NCBI GenBank assembly: GCA_003117195.1
Contig: BDSI01000024.1
Location: 399,237 to 463,236, forward strand
Source of the DNA: Eudorina sp. 2006-703-Eu-15
Taxonomy: Eukaryota > Chlorophyta > Chlorophyceae > Chlamydomonadales > Volvocaceae
Length of the DNA stretch: 64,000 nt
Direction: 5' to 3'
Both the position numbers and the translations under genes were made by a program. This document shows, in pieces, positions 24,301 to 34,817 of the stretch (position 1 is the stretch's first letter; the number at the start of each line of letters is the position of its first letter). The notes under the pieces were generated by a model. That model was given only the letters and a program-made list of their open reading frames with translations, did no database searches and was not told where the DNA came from.

Positions 24301-24906
24301 GCATTTGAGACAATCATTTAGCGATTGTCCGCGCCACGGCTGTCCGTCCTGTAACATCAGGCCAGGGATCAAATCAACGAAAGTCATCCTAAGTCATAAA
24401 CCTTACTGAAACGTCGGTTTTCCACACGATGGCGCCCATCGAGCAAGTTCAAATGAAATTCTCCTCACAATAATTCCTCTCCATGTGTGTCTGACCCGCA
24501 ACGCCAGCAGGACGGTGGATTTCCGGATGAGTTCGTACCGTTGGTAACAAGGGGTAACGTCTGTGTTTCATTGTGCGTGACACATTATATAGTTGAACAA
24601 ATTCCATTTAATTTGATAGTTTGTTTAACGTAAGGATTGGTCCTTAGATTGGTCGTACATTGTACTTTATGCGTGACATATCGCAAGTCGAGTCCGTACG
24701 TGGGCACAGTAGCAACTGGAAACGATTGAAAAACGCGAAATATTTGTTTCATAATATGCAAACTCGAGCATAAGAATATTGATTTCAACCTCGCGGCTTA
24801 TCCTGAGCGTTGTGCAGCCTCGTCCATGTGAGTGACTACTTTGCTTTCACAACGGCCTTCGAACGGGCTCGCCGGTACATCCATCTCAGTTTCAAGCAGC
24901 CTGGAA
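21371..24906. other. Intergenic region between the SANT and secreted-protein genes
   Basis: No supported gene. About 21,530-21,950 is a lower-GC island that probably contains the SANT-gene promoter. About 22,868-22,925 is a member of the dispersed GGGTCC/CATT-tail family. About 23,430-23,505 is a degenerate GGGCAGCCGTTGCA tandem repeat. About 24,400-24,900 is the lowest-GC stretch of this region and immediately precedes the start of the secreted-protein gene. Confidence 0.5.
22868..22925 (+). repeat. Dispersed repeat copy with CATT/CATC tail
   Basis: Reads GAGGGTCCACTGCAACATCA followed by a run of CATTCATC tetranucleotides. It is a diverged member of the GGGTCC...TGTAACG family found about ten times in the window. 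Confidence 0.6.
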
Positions 24907-27900
24907 ATGTCATCTGTCCAGTTAGCCTTGAGGCTGGCGGCCCTGCTGATCGGCGTGTCGACAGCTCAGGTTGCTGGCGCCCCTCTTAAGCTTCCCGCTA
25001 CCAAAGGCAAGCGCTCGGTTCATCTAGTAAGATCCATTTATTTCCCTTTTGTCACGTGAGAGCGCTAGAGGAAAGTGAACGCCGCATGCGTGAAGCTTGC
25101 GCCAACGGCATCCCTGGGACAACTGCGCGGCGGTTCCAGACGGCGGTTCGACATAGTTCGAGGAGGCTAGGGCATGTACCTACCTCGCACTCCAGATATT
25201 TCCCTTGCCTTGTGCACAGACAACAAGCGACCGCACGCGCGCATACGTTAGTGCATGCATGAACCATCCACAGGTCAGTGACAGCCGACGCGTCCTCAAG
25301 ATACAGACACTGCGACGAGAAACCATCATAAGCCATCATAACGGTTCATACATATGGTCGCTCGAGTTGCACACCGTATTTCCCCCCAACCCAAACCCGC
25401 ACCGTGCACCCTGCACGCTGCACGCTGCACCCGCGGGCGGGCGCACAGGGATCGCCGGTGGCTGGCAGATCGACTTCACGGGCAACGTCTCGGGCGCCCG
25501 CCACATCCATCCGATCAATACGGACAAGGACGGCTCGATTGTCGCGTCGCGCGTCGCATCCGCGCTCGCCGGCATCGGCGTGCCTTCCATCAGCGACACC
25601 CGAGAGATTTACATAACCCCCAAACGCTACGCCGACGCGTCGTACGTGGACGAAGCCGCCGACTACATCGTCAACCAACTGTACGGCACGCTCGGCCAGG
25701 CGGGCAGCAGCAATCCGCTGCTGCGCAAGACCACGCTTGTGTTCACCAGCGTGCATCGCTATGGGCTGTACGTCGCCGAGGCGCTCCACGCCATCGTGCT
25801 GCCGCTGCAGTTCATCTCCTTCGCCAGCAGCTGGGCCCAGGTGGTCAACGCGTCGCGCGCCGCGAGCGTGATCGTGGGCCAGGACTTTGACCACGGCGGG
25901 CTGTGGCTGTGGAACAAGATTGCCGCGGGCAAGACGGGCACGCGCGCAGGCAACCTGCCGCCCGCGTACTGGCAGGCGCTGCAGCAGGCCACCAACGTCA
26001 TCATCGTACAGCCCTGCGACAACTGGTAGGGCGGGTTACATGGAAAACATCCCAACTGGTAGGGGGTTACGCGGGCGGGCCTGTCGCGGTGGGCCCGGCC
26101 AGGACCCTCCCAGCAAGGACGTCTCCATTGCACACTTTTTATATTACACCTTCTGGGCTGTGGCTCGGGAGGTGCGCCTAGCCACATGCCATGTTGGACG
26201 GCTGGCACCGGGTTAGCTCGGGGGCACAGACGGAGGCGCTGGCGGGGATAGAGCAGGGTTAGTTGAAGTATGTGGGGGAGATGCTCCGTCGCAAGTTTCA
26301 CCACCTGGGGCGCGCTCACATGTAAGCCCACATGTCAGCGCACACGCAACAACGTAAGCGGCTCCAGGGGCAGCGCGAGGCGGCGATCGTGCTTCAGAGG
26401 CGGTTGTGGATGCCGGCGATGGACCCACGGGGTGGTTGACCTTTGAGGGGGGCAATCCTGCGCTTTGGGCACCTGCAAGAAGTCAGGGAGCGCTAGGGTT
26501 TCCGTGGGAGGGCGCCGAGCTCGATGACCCGACCGACTCCGAACCTGCACGAATCTGCACGAACCTGCCAGAGCTGCTGTTGTATCTGGTGTGCGCGGTA
26601 TGAGACCGGTAGTGCGGGTGGCGGCGACAATTACCCTATTCTGAGTTTCGCAGTTCACAACATGCAACACTTGGCTTTCGCCGTAATTGCGCGTCACTGC
26701 GATCGCTGCGGTCGGCTGACGCACAAAAATGCTTCGTTTCGCGTTGATTGTTTGCGTTGCATTTACAATCAACAAGCATGCCGAGGCACCTACGAGCTAT
26801 CTGGGCCCGTTGGAACACCCGGTCGGGATACGGGTCCACCTTGTAACGGTTACATAAGCATGCCTTATGCAAGTGCACGCATCTTCCTCGTCAAGACATC
26901 CCCCATCTCTTGTCCCTGTCCTCTCACAGCCCAACCACGCCATCCTGCTGCCATGCCTGCCGTACAGGGTGTACTGCGACCCTGTGGCCGACCCGAACGG
27001 CTACAACTGCTGGGACGCGATCAATGAGACATACACCGGCGGCAGCTCCGGAACCATCTACATGCACACCTCGCTGACCCGTTCCGGCACGGGGCAAGGT
27101 ACGGGCCGTATCTCGTACGGCGAACCTTGCCGTACCCCGAAAACTCACGGACACACGCACCGCACCCGCATCTCTAAACCATGAACAAAAACTTCTGTGG
27201 AACACAAGCGGTGTGATCTCGCCGCCGAAGTCCGTCGACTACCGCCGTCTTACATCCTCGCTCTCTCGTTTCACCCCTGACCACCCTCGAAGTCGTACAG
27301 TATGCCCGTACACCCCTGGTCCCATTCCCTCTGGGTCTGTTTTTCGTCTTGTTTGCCACACACCGCGGCATGGCAACGCGCATGTCACGCAGGGGTGGTT
27401 GGCCGCAACCCGGCAGGCCCCCGGCCCGCCAACCTTGATGCCCCGCACCATCCCACACGCAAATCCCCTTGCCCCTCGGGCCCCGCAGGCGGTCAGCTCT
27501 ATCAGGCCGCCAAGGCGGCGGGCCTAGTCGGCAAAGCCGCGGCTGCCGATGTGAAGAACCTCAAGCAGTGGGAGTGGGGCGTGCCCGACACGGCCGTCGC
27601 CAACATCCAGAAGCTGTGGACGGGCACCCTCCGACGCAGCCTCTCGAACTTCAAGGTCATCTCAGGCGGCGTTGTGGACATGTTCGCTTGGACGCCCGAC
27701 CTCTGGCGTACCTACCTTCAAACCAACGGTCTCAAACCCCGCGGCTTCCACTGGAACTCGTACTGGGTTGCCCACACCGCCCTGGAGCGAGCTGCTGCCG
27801 TACTCCCGTTCCCGTCATACTCGTATTACCAGCCCGACTGGCACCCGCTGGACGATAAGGCCCGCAGCGTCGTGGCGGGGGTGCTGGCCGCGAGCGGAGG

Positions 27901-28234
27901 CGCGACCGCGTCGTCGTTCGCCGCCAACAGCCGGGTCTTTGCGAACAACATCGGATCGGCCGGAGACACGGAGGCGATCAAGCGGCTTTTGACGGAGTAC
28001 GGCATGGGGCCGACGGCCGGGCTGGCCTTCTACGGCGTCGGGTTTGACTGCACGAACGCGGCGGCATGGACCGGGTGGAACGGTACGACAACTGTCCCGT
28101 ACGGGTTCGTGGCGGCGGCGTCCGCGTTGCTGAACACCACGAGGTCGCCGTACAGGACGCGGTCGTGGATACCGATGTCGTTTGCGAACTTCAGCAGCCT
28201 GCCGTCGGTGTGCAACGCCTGGACACAGTTCTGA
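24907..28234 (+). CDS. Predicted secreted glycoprotein of unknown family
   Basis: I do not recognise this family. Four exons fit in phase: 24907-25006, 25449-26025, 26968-27098 and 27489-28234 (TGA), 517 aa. The N-terminus MSSVQLALRLAALLIGV is a clear signal peptide with likely cleavage near VSTAQVAGA. The mature protein starts KGIAGGWQIDF and runs through HIHPINTDKDG, TTLVFTSVHRYGLYVAE, VGQDFDHGGLWLWN, VQPCDNWVYCDP and FYGVGFDC to the end. There are about six N-glycosylation sequons (NVS, NAS, NET, NGT, NTT, NFS) and at least five Cys. No transmembrane helix follows the signal peptide. Intron 1 works only as a GC-AG intron (AAAG|GCAAG at 25006): the tempting GTAAGA donor at 25027 breaks the frame. 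Splicing of exons 2-4 is canonical. An extracellular or cell-wall role is inference from the signal and glycosylation sites. Confidence 0.75.
26782..26855 (+). repeat. 74-bp dispersed repeat, copy 1 (intronic)
   Basis: Lies in the second intron of the secreted-protein gene (26026-26967). It ends GGGTCCACCTTGTAACGGTT and ACAT. A nearly identical copy (one mismatch seen) is present in reverse orientation at 29614-29688. Confidence 0.9.
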
Positions 28235-28552
28235 TGACCACGGAAGACGAGGAGTTCAATGCTGCGATCAGTCCGGCGCCGTCGTGTTGCGCACGTTGAC
28301 GCCCCTTAAAATATAACCAAAGGCCGTCCCCTGCTGTCCTCGTATTTAGCTCGTACACAAATTGCACTATGGAGCACTCCCAGATCATGCATTCAGCTCG
28401 TACACCATCGTGCATGCATGCAACGCGTCCTCTACCGCTCCACAGCCACGCACACTGCGGGTAGGCGCGGCGCGCTCTCGGCCCTTCGGCCTCTTTTGAC
28501 TTCAGGCTCGCATGGACTCGCAACACCCCAAAGACTGAAAACACATCCCTTT

Positions 28553-28580
28553 GGGGTCCGCTGTAACGTTCATTCACTCA
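28553..28580 (+). repeat. Dispersed repeat end: GGGTCCGC-TGTAACG plus CATT tail
   Basis: Reads TTTGGGGTCCGCTGTAACGT followed by TCATTCACTCA. The TGTAA inside it matches the volvocalean polyadenylation signal. Confidence 0.75.
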
Positions 28581-29613
28581 TGAGCACCTGACGCAACGGA
28601 TGTGACAGGCCGGCTCTTCACTGCGTGCCACCAAGCCATTCAAGCCGCCCGCCCGCCGTCAGGGGGCGGCGCCCATCAAGTCAATATGTCGTGTATGCGC
28701 TTGACACCCGACGCCCTAGAGGGTTAGACCCATGGGTCATCACCTGGGGTTCCGGGGCATAGCCACCGGGCATCGAGCCGCCTGGCAATGTCCTTCGGCA
28801 TGCCGGCAACTGGCACCTTCATGATCGCATCGTTATGTAGAGGACATCTTTTTAGCAATGAGCAGATTTGCGAATCCGCGTGCCGCAGGTCACTGGGAGG
28901 TGTGTCTGTCTGTGTGAACGCTGTGTGTTGCACTGTGGGCGACTCGCCGTACTTACCATGCCGTATGGTCAAGTGCGCGGGGGGAGCCCTAGCCGGGTGT
29001 GTGGTAATCGGAGCGTAGGAAGGTGCGTGATGCCGCGAGTTTGCCTGACCTTGCTTTCCGTCTTCTGCTGCCGCGCGTCTGGCACCCTGACCTCCCTGGC
29101 CCGAGCCCGGCGGTCCATATATGTTTTAAGGTGACCGAGCCGCGAGACATGTTAATGGGTACCGTTATTAAACCCCTGGCTGGCCGTGTGCATATGGCTG
29201 TCAAGTGCGGTGGACCGGGCCGAACCAACACTGCCGTAGGACTCAACAAGAGGCGGCTAGGAGGTGCTGAGGCGCGGGCTCGGGGATGGGCGTGTGAAGG
29301 TCTTGGGAGGGAGGGGGGCAAAGGGCTGCACAGTGGTGCGGCTGGCTGGCTGGCGGAGTTGAGCCGCACGTCCACTGGCCGAGCAAACGAACAGGCATTC
29401 TTGCTCGTGGTCTGCTGCATTCAGTGGTGTGCTCCATTCATTGATCGTTTGATCCTGTTTATTCAGTGATGTGACTCATAGGACGTGTTCGGGGCTTGCT
29501 CTGCACTTTCGACAACTGACGTGTAACTAATAAGCGTGTCAACTCCGCACCCTGGCCACGTGAAGCCAGAGCATTCCAAATCGCACAGTAGCCCAGTTGC
29601 CCGAACAGGAGTA

Positions 29614-29688
29614 ATGTAACCGTTACAAGGTGGACCCGTATCCCGACCGGGTGTTCCAACGGGCCCAGATAGCTCGTAGGCGCCTCGT
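29614..29688 (-). repeat. 74-bp dispersed repeat, copy 2 (inverted)
   Basis: The reverse complement matches 26782-26855 almost base for base. The two copies form an inverted pair about 2.8 kb apart that brackets the 3' half of the secreted-protein gene. Confidence 0.9.
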
Positions 29689-30927
29689 CTCATCAACCCC
29701 TACCAAGGGTCATGCAGCCATACCAGCAGGTTACTAGCGCGCCAGGATTGCCTCTCCTGGAAACCGCGCCAGACCCGCCTAATCACACGGCGGAGTGTCA
29801 TTGAACGGCTGAAAAACCAATTACTCGGGACTGAGGGTCCACCTTGTAACGGAAAGCCTTGGTAATCCCGCAATTCCCGCACCCCAATGTACCTCGGCTC
29901 CTGCGACACCGCATGCTGCACCGGCCTGCACTCCGACCCCGGCGTGCATGCCGAACGTGCAGCCGCTCACCGGTACGCCGGCCCGGCCGCGGCGGTCAGG
30001 TGGCTGACTGGCCGTTGGGGGCTGCATGCAGCACCTCTCCATCCTGTGCTAAGGACTGCCCCGCAGCAAACGAGTGATTGTGTACTTGTGATTGTGTACT
30101 TGTGTTGACTTAATTTAAGCGCCTGCAGGAATGGGCTCGTCGCATGTTGGTTGGCTCTGCCTTCAGGGAGCGGCGGCCCGGTTCCGTTCAGCTGCCCCAT
30201 GCCGCTGTGCGAACCGCCGCACGCACGCTTCCTACGTCTCTTTTCGGCCGGGGTTGCGGTGCCGGTGGTGGTAATGGGCAGCTCGCCACGAGCTCGCCAC
30301 GGCACCATGCGGTGGCTCGCGGGTGTAGGTATCCACGCTGGGCTTCTCGGGGGCGCAGGGCAAGCAACCCGACCTGACATTGGATGTCAGGCAGTAAGGG
30401 GCCGTCAGCCAAGCACGCGTATCGCTTTCAAAATTACAGGCCGGCCGCGGCAGAAGGCTGAGGCTTGGATGCGCGCGGGAATGGCCAGCAGGATGCTGTC
30501 TTGACAGAGTGAACACGGCATTGACGAAAGTGACGTCACTGCAGGGTCGGGTCTGGGTGTAATCGTTTGTATCTCGAGAGAGCGCATAGGAGGGGCGGCG
30601 GTGGCGAAGGTGGCGCCGCGCCTCCATCTGTCGATCCGCATTTCCGATCCCGTGGCGGGACCGGAGTGCCGCGTTGGTCTTCACTTCCTGCAGGTAATGT
30701 GCACCCGGTGCATGCCCCAGGTGCACTCCCGAGTACAGCACTGCAACATCTCGACCCGTCCTCGAGAAGACAGACCGCCGTCATCCAAGCGACTACCCTA
30801 TTACCGAAAAGAACATATGCCGTTCACTGATTGCCCCTAAGAGCACTCGACAAAGCGAGAAAACAAAACCACCAGTGGGGCCTTGGTGGGCCGCTCGTGC
30901 CTCCCGTATGCCACACAACTGCCCCTG

Positions 30928-31096
<169 letters not shown>

Positions 31097-31364
31097 CGTT
31101 ACATATCTGCCGGGCCGACACTGGCCGGGGGCGCTAACCCGCCCCATACGGGAGACCGCCGAAGCACTCTCCCCGGATTCGGGGAGAGGGGCGTAAGGGG
31201 CCTCTGTCCCCTCGCTCTCAACCACGGGCGCGCGCCCGATCCCTGAGGATCGGTGACAGCTGTGCCCCCTCAAGGGATTGGGCGGAAGCCCATCCCGGGC
31301 GGTCTGCGCCTCGCAGTCCGCTGTTCAACCTCCTCAAGTCCTTGCAACACCCAGGGCGCGTTCC

Positions 31365-31895
31365 TCAGCAATTCGGAGGCGTGCCCCTGCCCGGTGCGGT
31401 AAAACTAGCCTGGTCCCGTGTCCCAATCTTCACAGTCCTCCGCTGGCCTCGTCGCATCCCTCTCCCCCCCTGCGCCCCTCCTCCGCCTCGTGGCCCCGCC
31501 GCCACCGCCTCCTCATCCGCTGATTGTACCGCCGCCTCTTCCGGATCCACATGGGACTCCGGATCCACATGGGACTCCGGATCCACATGGGACTCCGGAT
31601 CCACATGGGACTCCGGATCCACATGGGACTCCGGATCCACATGGGACTCCGGATCCACATGGGACTCCGGATCCACATGGGACTCCGCAAACTCGTTCAA
31701 CTCCCCCTGCGCCACACTTGCGGTGTCAAGATCGCGCAGCCACATTTTCACGAACTCCTCCTTGCCATTGTGCTCAGACTTGTCGTCAAAGATGTACTGT
31801 TGGGGGTCGAAGTCGCTCGGGTACACCTCTTTGTAGTGCTTGTGAGCGAGGGGCTTTATGTGAGGTGTAAGGCCGTCCAGCAGGTGCCAGCACTG
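31365..31895 (-). CDS. Candidate C-terminal exon of the serine protease gene, with (SHVDPE)8
   Basis: An open segment of 176 codons on the minus strand, ending in TGA at 31367-31365 and preceded by an acceptor-like TTGTAG. It starts QCWHLLDGLTPHIKPLAH and continues KHYKEVYPSDFDPQQYIF and EEFVKMWLRDLDTASVAQ. It then contains eight perfect copies of SHVDPE and ends in a Gly/Arg-rich stretch. The dense, non-repetitive first 75 residues look truly coding. Its phase (0) matches a GTTCTA donor at the end of the protease Ser exon (32920). It could instead belong to a separate gene. The hexapeptide array is encoded by an 18-bp repeat that keeps the frame. Confidence 0.45.
   Translation of the reverse strand, partial: QCWHLLDGLTPHIKPLAHKHYKEVYPSDFDPQQYIFDDKSEHNGKEEFVKMWLRDLDTASVAQGELNEFAESHVDPESHVDPESHVDPESHVDPESHVDPESHVDPESHVDPESHVDPEEAAVQSADEEAVAAGPRGGGGAQGGRGMRRGQRRTVKIGTRDQASFTAPGRGTPPNC
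31543..31686. repeat. 18-bp in-frame tandem repeat, eight copies
   Basis: Eight identical copies of GGATCCACATGGGACTCC. On the minus strand they encode SHVDPE, giving an acidic, His-containing array. Perfect identity suggests recent expansion or gene conversion. Confidence 0.95.
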
Positions 31896-32245
31896 CTACA
31901 AGCCGTCCCGCCGTTGCTCCTTATCACTTGTGACGTTCAAGTCCAATAACAATCTACAACCTAGCACGCCGGTTCGATACAACTCCTACAACAGCGGCGC
32001 TGGTCATGTTGGGGCTGGTCTCATGACCGGCGCTGCTGCAGATCGCTAGATGATGTACTTCAAAACAACTGCATGTGCTTCCTTTACCAAGCACATTTAC
32101 GGAGCTGTTTCGACCCCTGGTCGGCACTCAATCTTCTCAGCCTTTCGCTAGCGCAGTACGCTGCATGGAAATCGCGCAAACTTGCCGATATTAATGCAAA
32201 CCGCCAGGAAGGGCTCATTCGTGGCGACGCTGGTGCTGCTGCGGG

Positions 32246-32916
32246 CCTCACATAGACCTTGCTGGTGCTGCTGCTGCTGGTGCTGCTGCCGGCCTCACAT
32301 AGACCTTGCTGGTGCTGCTGCTGCTGGTGCTGCTGCCGGCCTCACATAGACCTTGCTGGTGCTGCTGCTGCTGGTGCTGCTGCCGGCCTCACATAGACCT
32401 TGCTGGTGCTGCTGCTGCTGGTGCTGCTGCCGGCCTCACATAGACCTTGCTGGTGCTGCTGCTGCTGGTGCTGCTGCCGGCCTCACATAGACCTTGCTGG
32501 TGCTGCTGCTGCTGGTGCTGCTGCCGGCCTCACATAGACCTTGCTGGTGCTGCTGCTGCTGGTGCTGCTGCCGGCCTCACATAGACCTTGCTGGTGCTGC
32601 TGCTGCTGGTGCTGCTGCCGGCCTCACATAGACCTTGCTGGTGCTGCTGCTGCTGGTGCTGCTGCCGGCCTCACATAGACCTTGCTGGTGCTGCTGCTGC
32701 TGGTGCTGCTGCCGGCCTCACATAGACCTTGCTGGTGCTGCTGCTGCTGGTGCTGCTGCCGGCCTCACATAGACCTTGCTGGTGCTGCTGCTGCTGGTGC
32801 TGCTGCCGGCCTCACATAGACCTTGCTGGTGCTGCTGCTGCTGCTGGTGCTGCTGCCGGCCTCACATAGACCTTGCTGGTGCTGCTGCTGCTGGTGCTGC
32901 TGCCGGCCTCACATAG
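32246..32916. repeat. 47-bp minisatellite, 14 copies, abutting a splice donor
   Basis: Fourteen copies of a 47-bp unit that begins CCTCACATAGACCTTGCTGG; one unit carries an extra GCT (50 bp). On the minus strand every unit contains CAAGGTCTATGTGAGG, closely matching the CAAGTTCTATGTGAGG at the end of the protease Ser exon, so the array starts right at that exon-intron boundary. As 47 is not a multiple of three, the array is most likely intronic. Confidence 0.95.
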
Positions 32917-32919
32917 AAC

Positions 32920-33789
32920 TTGCAGGTGGTACAGCGGGCAGATGTACAGCCCCGCCAGTGCATGGGGCCCGCAGAGCACCGCGCCCCCAGAGCTGTTGCG
33001 CATGCCTGTCGGCAGGTTGGCACGATGGCGCAAACAGTTGGCAGTAGCGGTAGCGTTGGCGGCAACAGCGGGCAACTTGCGCCAGGCGCTTTAGGTGGTT
33101 GCTTGGATGTGTGATAGGCACACAGACTTTAACGCACGCTCGCAAACGGACGTTGCACTGGACACCTTGTGCGCAACCCACACAGGTTCGGGCAGCGTGC
33201 GCACGTACCGGTGGTGAAGGACGCCACGGCCGAAAGCCCGGTGCAGCCAATCCTCGAAACCGTGCCCTTGTCCACCGTCGGCACCTCGTCAGCCGCCGCC
33301 GCCGTCAATGTCGCCGCGGCAGCAGTGGTTGGAGCGAACTCCAAGTCGGCCGGAAGGGGGAATGATAGCAACAAACATCCCCGCCCGGCCGCACCCGGCC
33401 GCACCCGGCCGCACTGCATCAGCCGGAGGCCGCGTCCAGGTCCGGCCGCGGAACACGGCCACGTCCAGGTCCGGCCGCGGAACACGGCCACGTCCAGGTC
33501 CGGCCAGGTCCGGCCAGGTCAGGTCGCCACCAAAGGCGCGTAGGCCAGGCAGGCAGGCGCCGCCCTCCTCCACGCAGTGCCGCGCCGTCAGCACGATGTC
33601 ACCCACGGGGACGTCGCCGTCAGTCCACGCGATGCGCACTGCGGTGCCGATGCACGTGCCCCGGTACATGAGCCGGCTGACGACGCACTTGGCGGCCGGC
33701 GCCCCGGGCGGGCACAGCGACGCCAGGTCTGCAGGCGGGTGGTGCGCATCGGGGATATAGGTGCACACGCCGGTGCCGCACGTGAGAGG
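32920..33789 (-). CDS. Trypsin-like (S1) serine protease core, frame broken by a 10-bp duplication
   Basis: Minus-strand segments contain an ordered S1-type triad. The His segment is GDIVLTARHCVEEGG (about 33,570-33,610), in an open stretch starting after an acceptor at 33790. The Asp segment is DLDVAVF (near 33,490) and the Ser segment is RNSSGGAVLCG (exon 33005-32920). The exon ending at 33209 (donor GTACGTG, phase 1) joins 33005 in phase to read VASFTTGMRNSSGGAV. The Cys-rich surroundings (LTCGTGVCTY, GACLPGL) suggest an extracellular enzyme. The His and Asp segments are in different frames: a 10-bp tandem duplication at 33501-33520 shifts the frame just before the Asp motif, and removing one copy would realign them. 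A 29-bp duplication lies beside it. This is either a recent pseudogene, a sequence error, or a splice arrangement I cannot see. N-terminal exons are unresolved. Confidence 0.5.
33501..33520. repeat. 10-bp tandem duplication causing a frame shift
   Basis: CGGCCAGGTC occurs twice in a row. It separates the frame of the His segment from that of the Asp and Ser segments in the protease gene. Confidence 0.8.
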
Positions 33790-34016
33790 CTGAGAGCGCG
33801 TGTGCGATATGCAGGTGGTGGCGCTGTGTGGGTATTTTATGCAAATATGCATGTGTGGAGCGGCTCGCTGCCTTGTGATTTGGTAGGCATACAGCGTACA
33901 TCAATAGCGCCTCTATCTTGCGCCACACACCTCGCACACACCGTAATACTTACAAGAGGCGACTTCTGGGCTCGCCAGTGCGCCGGCAGGGCCTGCAGGG
34001 CCGGCAGAGCACCATC

Positions 34017-34072
34017 ATTCAGCCATCAGGGATGCATTCAGCCATCAGGATGCATTCAGCCATCAGGGCATG
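34017..34072. repeat. ATTCAGCCATCAGG tandem repeat
   Basis: Three imperfect copies of an ATTCAGCCATCAGGGATGC unit. Confidence 0.8.
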
Positions 34073-34154
34073 CACCTCAGAAACAAGGCACAAGGCTTGC
34101 TACCGCCCCGCCCCTCTGGCCGAACGCGCGTCCGCGCAGGTGCCTGGTGCCGTT

Positions 34155-34247
34155 CAGGTGCCTTCCTTGACGCATCCACCACATCAGATCACCTGCTGTA
34201 CGGCAGTCGAGCAGATGATGTGGTGGATGCGTCAAGGAAGGCACCTG
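34155..34247. repeat. Perfect 32-bp inverted repeat with 29-base loop
   Basis: The arms at 34155-34186 and 34216-34247 are exact reverse complements (left arm begins CAGGTGCCTTCCTTGACGCA). As RNA this would form a long uninterrupted hairpin. There are no flanking direct repeats that would prove a transposon. Confidence 0.9.
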
Positions 34248-34643
34248 CGTCAACTCCTGTAAAGAGTGGACCAGCGACCGTCCGACAGCAAACCCATCCC
34301 CAGCCCCCAGCCCTGCCCCAGGTCCGCGTGGCTAGCACAGCCCCATTCCTCCACACAACCCAGTCATTGTGCGCCCTGATCGCCAACCCAACCACAGAAG
34401 GGAGCACGGATGGCTGCCTAGGAAACCGAAATGTAATGTAGTGGGCGACAAGCAAGTGCGAGCGCAAAGACAGAGGCAGCAACAGCAACATTCTTTCCAG
34501 CTCATCCATTGCAGACGCTGCCAACAGACCCAAGCGCTTATCACGACCCTGTACGCAGCACACACGCTTCAGGCGCTTGAGGCCCCAAAATCCCTACAAA
34601 CCCGACTCCCTGACCTAGCTGCAACTAGACCCATCACCCTTAC

Positions 34644-34817
34644 CCGATGCCTCCACGTCCGCCCCGGACGCCTTCGTGGCGCTATGCTCTTGCGCAGCCT
34701 TCAGCAGCATCCCTACGTCACCCAAACGCAGGACTGGCGTTTCGCCCTTGGCCGTTTCCTTGGCGGTGTCGTCGAGGAGATGCTTGGCGGCGTCGCGGTG
34801 ATTGTCGGGGTACTCGC
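34644..34817 (-). CDS. Candidate isolated exon, possibly an upstream exon of the protease gene
   Basis: A 174-base open segment bounded by an acceptor (CGTAG|GC) and a strong donor (TCGG|GTAAGG). It encodes GEYPDNHRDAAKHLLDDT, AKETAKGETPVLRLGDVG and MLLKAAQEHSATKAS. The composition (charged, non-repetitive) is that of real coding sequence. It lies on the same strand and 0.9 kb upstream of the protease His segment, but the phases do not connect directly, so at least one more exon would be needed. I do not recognise it. Confidence 0.35.

Noticed and set aside
25021..25035. GTAAGA donor at 25027 for exon 1 of the secreted-protein gene.
   Set aside because: It leaves exon 2 in the wrong phase; the GC donor at 25006 gives one continuous frame.
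32246..32916. CRISPR-like array.
   Set aside because: Units are head-to-tail without unique spacers, in a eukaryotic intron.
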